A DNA stretch of 64,000 nucleotides from Strigamia acuminata (lineage: Eukaryota > Arthropoda > Chilopoda > Geophilomorpha > Linotaeniidae). Both the position numbers and the translations under genes were made by a program. Below the pieces are notes generated by a model, which was not told the DNA's origin, did no database searches, and saw only the letters and a program-made list of their open reading frames with translations. Shown one piece after another: positions 58,840 through 64,000 of this stretch (positions are counted from its first letter, which is position 1; every line of letters begins with the position of its first letter). Where the stretch lies: the NCBI GenBank assembly GCA_949358305.1, contig OX442320.1, forward strand, positions 2,668,501-2,732,500. Reading direction: 5' to 3'.

Positions 58840-60290
58840 AATTGTAATGCTTTGCAGATACCGGCAAGATGGAGCGTCATCGTTTGGCCGAAGATCGGGA
58901 ACGAGTGAGGAATTGGTTCGCTTTAACGTTATAACCGCACGAATTAGTCGATCCCATTAGAAATTGCCGAATCTTCGCATCCATCCTTTATTTGTTTCAC
59001 ACGCCTCCATTTTGATAGTTGAGACAAAAAAATCGCTTTTACGGCGCGAATTTGCTAACGAATGACGTCACGCCCGCGAGAATTAGTTCTGGTTTAGTTC
59101 CCAGAATGACAATAAAATAATGTTTTGATTAATTGCCATCAGATATCGTTGACGGTCGTAACGAACCAATCAGATCGTTCCCAATGCATTATCTAATCTT
59201 CCCTTCGAATGGAGAGGAGGAAGAGAAATGTGTAACAAGTGTTAGGTAAATATTTTACGTACTTCTCCAGTTTCCTACCCATCCCAATCAAAACCTATGA
59301 AATGAGCACTTTCCACACAGTAACGATACGGCACATTCGACCCGTTTTTCTACGAAATGTGGCCGCATTAAGCTTCTGTTGTTCTGCCCAGCATTCGAAT
59401 GATCAGCATTCGAATGATCACCGTTGCTTTGCGTTGCTTTCGTTGCAGGATTTATTGTCGGTGGCCCTCGACGAATCGGGACTAAGACTGGAACTGTGAC
59501 TGGAGTTGACGCAATTCGTCAACAACTTTCGTTTTTCTTGATTTTGGGGGTCCCAGTCGAGAATTCACCGTTGGCGCATTAAGAATCCGAACTGTTTGGT
59601 CAATCCTAGTTTTTTAGTGAATAGACAGAATAGTTTGAAGACGAGTGGACATTTTAACGGTGTTTTTAGGCTATGTTTAAAATAATAGAATGTTCATTTT
59701 CGGATTACATTTTTCTACATGAATTTATTTGTTTGTTTAGCAATGACGACGGACAGATACACTACGAATCTCGCTCCGACCTGACGTGCCGCTGGAAACG
59801 CTGAATTTGACCGAAAAACAACGATTTACGAATGGAAAGAAAGTGAAATATCGTATTTAACGTGCTAGGTCTGTTATTGATATTGTTTTTTCTTTCTCTA
59901 GCATATTTCGGGGGCAGTAAGCTCAGGGATGTCGCTTCAATCGGATCGTCGAGTGAAAAGTCAGAGAAGACGAGTTCATACCACGTTGGAATTGCAGTGG
60001 AGTGCTGAGCAAAACGAAAGGTTGCAAAGCGAATGGATTCTGGACTAATGGTTGCAGGTCTCAGACCTGGCCGGGGAGCGGAGGTTTGCGTCCATCGTGG
60101 CCAACGCTTCGAGAGTCTGGTAAGGAAATGAGATGAATTTTGTTTGTTTCTATTTCTAAGTAATGTGTGCATTGTTGTTGCAGGGTGTGCTGATGCACGA
60201 GCAGATTCATGGACAACAAATGTGGCGTTGGAGATGGTCTATACGTTTTTCTTGTGGTTTAGTTTGTCTCCAATCTTTACTTTTCTTTTG
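58840..60290. other. Spacer with exon-like scraps, nothing assigned
   Basis: Several short open stretches border splice-like sites, for example 60056-60120 (SDLAGERRFASIVANASRVW, after TTGCAG, before GTAAGG) and 59451-59500 (DLLSVALDESGLRLEL then stop, after GTTGCAG). I could not join them in phase into a gene. A short direct duplication CAGCATTCGAATGAT lies at about 59390-59420. Confidence 0.3.
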
Positions 60291-60465
60291 GGCGGTGATA
60301 CACTAATACTTGTTGTAATTATCTGCCATCTTGGTAACATTCTTGTTTAGTTTCTTCTTTCTTGTCTTCCTGACTCATTGAATTTTTCAAATTGCTTTTC
60401 ACAATTATATTGACCCTTGACTTTTCTCCAAAAAAAAATCTGAATTGTTTTTTTACAATTGACAA
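60290..60465. repeat. Dispersed repeat, copy 1 (second at 62720-62905)
   Basis: Shares TTGTAATTA(T/C)TGCCA, CATTCTTGTT, CTTGTCTTCCTGA / CTTGACTTCCTGA, TTTTCAAATTGCTTTTCAC and ACCCTTGACTTTT in order with 62720-62905. Unknown family. Confidence 0.7.
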
Positions 60466-60775
60466 CTATAGCCTCCATGTGGTTTACATTGCCCGTGTTT
60501 ATTCGTGTTTTAGCTTAGAAACCCATAATTTTAGTTGCCCCTTGATGCCTTTGACACGTACACAAAGGCCAGAATTAAACCAATTCACGACTGTCTGGCT
60601 CTGTGTCTTTTGCTGCTCGGCCTCCTAGGGGGGCAACCTAGTGGGCCATTTGGTTCGATTTTTGATCAGTGTTTACAAATATTTCTTTGAAACACGGTGC
60701 AAACATTGCCGATACTATAACCTTGTCTTGATAAAGCGAGTCTTACGAGGGGCTTTAGCCTGATTCGGCACAGTT

Positions 60776-60940
60776 TGGCGTTACTGACGCATCAGGATAA
60801 TACGCGTTTTCTTTTGAGATTCGTGTTGTTTCCGATTCCGGTAATTGTTGAGCAACGCTTGACATTACCGACGCATCGGGATAATACGCGTTTACTTTTG
60901 AGATTCGTGTTGTTTCTGATTCCAGTGACAGCTAAGCGTT
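60776..60940. repeat. Tandem duplication of about 84 bp
   Basis: Two adjacent copies containing GACGCATC(A/G)GGATAATACG and TTTTGAGATTCGTGTTGTTT. A few substitutions between them. Confidence 0.85.
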
Positions 60941-61104
60941 CGGTCTTTCTTTTTACGACTCAAAAACTCCCAATTTAATAATTTGAGTCAACTTGTGTGC
61001 CTGGAGTGCATACAACCACCCTCATGTGTGCGCTCACCGCGGGGCAGGTACAAGAACCAGCTCCCATCGGTGATCACCGCGCAATTCAAAGGCGATTGTT
61101 GACA

Positions 61105-61275
61105 GCACATTTTCTGGAAAATATAAACTAAATAAACATTGGTACTATTTGTGTTTAGAAGCTTCTCTACCTCGGCGACGCTTGGGTTGTAGAGCTTGGG
61201 ACCATAGACAATAGTTTTGCCCTGTGGTAGTATGAGCTCTTAATTTGACTTGATAAATACTTCCAAGAAAAAATT
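61105..61275. repeat. Dispersed repeat, copy 1 (second at 62270-62365)
   Basis: AATTTGACTTGATAAATACTTCCAAGAA at about 61241 and the TAAACATTGGTACTATTTGTGTTTAGAAGC block at about 61130 both recur, in the opposite order, at 62272-62365. Confidence 0.65.
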
Positions 61276-61399
61276 AATTTTACACTCTTTTTACACTCTT
61301 TTGCTCCTCTCGAATCCAATTTTGTTTGCGAATGCTTTGCTTTGCTTCATTTTCGGATTGACGGTTTGCTTGATTACTGAAAGGATTTTTTCTATAGCA

Positions 61400-61745
61400 T
61401 TTCTAAAAAAAAAGTTAATTACCTTTGTTTTTCATAGTTATATCGATTCGCTTTCAATTTATTCAAAATTGATTTTGCCATTTTGTTTGCTTTCTCTTCA
61501 ACTTCTTGGTTCAGTTGCCTGCTTTCCGCTGTCTATCAGCGTCTTTTATTAGGCACTCCGAAAAGAAGTGTCGGCACTTGTTCAAAAAGTCGGCAAATTG
61601 CTCGAATATTCTCCTCCTCCGAGCGTTTTCTTTAAGAATCCATTTTTTATGTCGTTCGTGTTTTTCCTTCTCAATTTTTGTACGCGATTTAATTTGTCCA
61701 TTAGAATTGAAACAATTTTACTTATCGAATTTATAGAAGAAAATA
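61400..61745 (-). pseudogene. Charged helical family, copies e and f (decayed)
   Basis: Minus-strand frames encode QFADFLNKCRHFFSECLIKD at about 61600 and, after a frameshift, LNQEVEEKANKMAKSIL at about 61480. They resemble QFAAEFLEKCEAFLEECSKK (840-1060) and the EVEECISNWIGKQ start of the copy at 138-431. Frames are broken. The family thus flanks the window on both sides. Confidence 0.35.
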
Positions 61746-62269
61746 AACGCACTCATCTTGGCCAAACCATATGGGTTATTGGTTTTTTTTTTTTAGCAAC
61801 GAGCCAATCAAATGATTTGTTTTGGTAATAATTTATTTTGGCTCTAAAATAACAGCATAACAGCCGACCGACACAAATGTCTAATTGTATGGTTTATTTT
61901 CTGGTGAGCTACTGATGAGCAATCAACTAGAATTATGTATGCCCTGCGTAATAATAAAATCTAGTAATTGCTCGTTTTGGTTCTGAACGAGCAAACTGTT
62001 GAATGTTTATTACAAATTCGTTTCGATTCACATTTTTTCTACGTCGATATCTGTTTCTTTGAAGTTGTCGAGGACATGTCGTGGGGGTGCTCATAGTTGC
62101 CGAGCTTCGAATGCTCGGCGTTACCCGGCTTCGTGTCCTGGTCATGTGCGTGCTTTACGGGCTCAGCCGGGTCGAGTACGATTTTACTCCCCTCCCCCCG
62201 ATAGTTCTCAAAAATTGTTTCACAATTATAGCATACGCAGTCATTTTTTAGCTAACCTCACCTAACCTC

Positions 62270-62365
62270 TTAATTTGACTTGATAAATACTTCCAAGAAT
62301 GTGCACATTTTGTGAAAAATAAAAACTAAACAAATATCGGTACTGTTCGTGTTTAGAAGCAGTTT
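62270..62365. repeat. Dispersed repeat, copy 2
   Basis: See 61105-61275; TTGACTTGATAAATACTTCCAAGAA is exact. Confidence 0.65.
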
Positions 62366-62719
62366 TATACCGGCTCTGAAGGGCAAGCGAAAAATGATTC
62401 GTCTTACTGTTTTGATAAAACCATTTGACGAATAAGGCGTATGCCGGAATGGTCCCTTGTAATAATTAATTCTGTTGCTTCTTGTTTGACTGCAAAGTAT
62501 TTATTTTAGGTCGCTCATTCACCAATTTGGCAGACAATTTGCGATACTATTGCTCGTCGTTTCCTAAGTCGTTTGGCATGGAATGTCTCACTGTGTGCCG
62601 TTGGTGTTGTTCGTTGTTTCTTTGCTTTGCAAATTTTCCCTGCGCAGGCTTGGTGTTGCTGGGCTCGACGGAAATATTGACGAGGATGGAGAATGGGTGC
62701 CAATCGTTGGATTGCTGGC

Positions 62720-62905
62720 AAGTTGTAATTACTGCCACCTTTGTCATATTCTTGTTATCTTCCTATTTAATTCCTTCTTGCTTGACTTCCTGATGCATTA
62801 ACACTCTATGATCTTGACTTTTCAAATTGCTTTTCACTAATTTTCTTAACCCTTGACTTTTTCTAAAAAAAAAAAAATTCGAATTGTCTTTTACAATCCC
62901 TATGA
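62720..62905. repeat. Dispersed repeat, copy 2
   Basis: See 60290-60465. Confidence 0.7.
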
Positions 62906-64000
62906 TCTTGATTCCTCTTCTTTCATAGAATCAATCCACGGTGAAGTGGTCTGCTGAAGAATAATTAATTTATTCATTTTATTATAATTCATGTAGTCAT
63001 GGCTTTCTGCTATGTTTCTGGAGCTGCTTTGTCCAGAATCAATCACAGAAACGAACAGAATGTTAAAGAAATGTTGCTTTATTACGTTGCTTTATTATTA
63101 TGATGAAACCTCGCCCATTCTAATGTAAGCATTTTCTGGTGTATTTATGATTTCTCGATTTGTAAATCCAGCAATAATGCAAGATAGCACAATACAGTTG
63201 TGTACACGCTTCTTTCATATTTTCTTCAAACTCTTGCAAATAGTCACATAGATAAATGATGATGAATTTATCAAATCAATTGTTGCTTGCAGTATTTTAG
63301 CATCACTATTGCTTGACTTTCGTTGTAATTAATGGTGCAACATATGACTTACTTAAAACTTTAAACGTCTTTCTGGTCTTGCAGAAAATTAAAAATTTCG
63401 GCATTACCTCGATCTCAACCACCACAATATTGATCAGACGGGTAGTTTGAACGTTTCCGGTAGTTTTTTGTTTTGTTTAAGCACTGTGCCATTTGATCTT
63501 TTTCAAAATCCAAGTGCGGATGTTGTTACTGAATTTGGAATCAAGTTTGTTAATTCCTAAAAACTTCAGTGCAAGATAGGCCTAGATTATAAAAATAAAA
63601 CGAGGTGAAGGCCATAAATTTAAAATTAATGGCGCCAACACACAGTTCCTTTGTTGTATTGCTTTAGCCTAACTTGTAGGCTGATTTTGATTTGCTCCTT
63701 TGAGCGATCGATAAACTTAATCTTATGAAATCAAGATTTCCTTTCCTCAAGCCTTTCCTTTTTGTCATAATCCTGACATTTAATTCTAGGCATTTGAACT
63801 ACGGTATCTAAATTATTTGACCCGTTCTTGCCTACGATTGATGAAACTACACGATCACCATAAGCACCCATATAATGTTGTGCTGACTGCTATGTCGCAA
63901 TGGTAGGCAAATCAAAATTTGTTTTGAAAAAACGATGGACATGAACTCTGTAGCAGAACGAATGGCCTTCTGGGTACTGACCAACGTCTTGCGTGAGCAG
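62906..64000. other. AT-rich spacer, no gene seen
   Basis: No open frame longer than about 60 codons and no repeat that I could recognise. Confidence 0.45.

Noticed and set aside
59762-60350. 136-codon minus-strand frame and short plus-strand frames near 60.1 kb
   Set aside because: Splice-like sites exist, but phases do not agree and no domain is recognisable.
1-64000. tRNA and rRNA genes
   Set aside because: I looked for tRNA T-arm and box B-like patterns and for rRNA cores and saw none outside the primer-binding-site matches of the LTR elements.

Overview
The window is nuclear DNA of an animal, most likely an invertebrate. It has a many-exon HIRA gene with GT-AG introns, ten of its first introns only about 55-67 bp long, C2H2 zinc-finger genes in tandem, AT-rich spacers full of short tandem repeats, MITEs, and three full-length LTR retrotransposons. 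Nothing bacterial (operons, Shine-Dalgarno sites, CRISPR) is present. The species cannot be fixed from the sequence alone.

Layout. 1-5.6 kb: AT-rich spacer with decayed minus-strand copies of a charged, helical protein family, a few exon-like fragments and one possible two-exon gene. 5.7-13.0 kb: a complete plus-strand HIRA histone-chaperone gene; I placed 20 coding exons that join in phase to 957 codons plus stop, and its larger introns are filled by 20/21/41-bp tandem repeats. 13.2-20.6 kb: MITEs of several families, an intact 16-finger C2H2 gene (15.6-16.9 kb), and a zinc-finger fragment at 14.7 kb. 20.6-55.4 kb: a second zinc-finger gene, paralogous to the first, whose coding exon is split twice. 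A 19.5-kb block (20771-40300) is a Gypsy/Ty3-type element (called Gypsy-A here), itself interrupted in gag by a 6.65-kb copia-type element (22111-28761). A second Gypsy-type element of 14.0 kb (Gypsy-B, 41245-55258) sits in the same exon. Target-site duplications (CACT, GGCGG, AACT) and equal-length, nearly or fully identical LTRs (821, 494 and 672 bp) show that all three insertions are recent. 55.4-64 kb: spacer with more MITE and foldback pieces, a possible three-exon small membrane-protein gene (56.2-57.3 kb), a decayed fragment of a GH63/MGH1-like glycoside hydrolase (58.25-58.84 kb), dispersed and tandem repeats, and more copies of the charged family.

How parts work together. HIRA is the only conserved housekeeping gene here. 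The zinc-finger genes are products of local duplication and share their 5' and 3' flanks. Gypsy-A appears to make Gag, then Pol by -1 frameshifting at a canonical A AAA AAC site, and a third protein from an apparently spliced message. Gypsy-B has gag and pol overlapping as ATGA, an unusually long proline-rich spacer between RNase H and integrase, and a third ORF whose protein carries two DnaJ-type CxxCxGxG motifs. Neither third ORF looks like an envelope protein. These two third ORFs are the best candidates for undescribed biology in the window.
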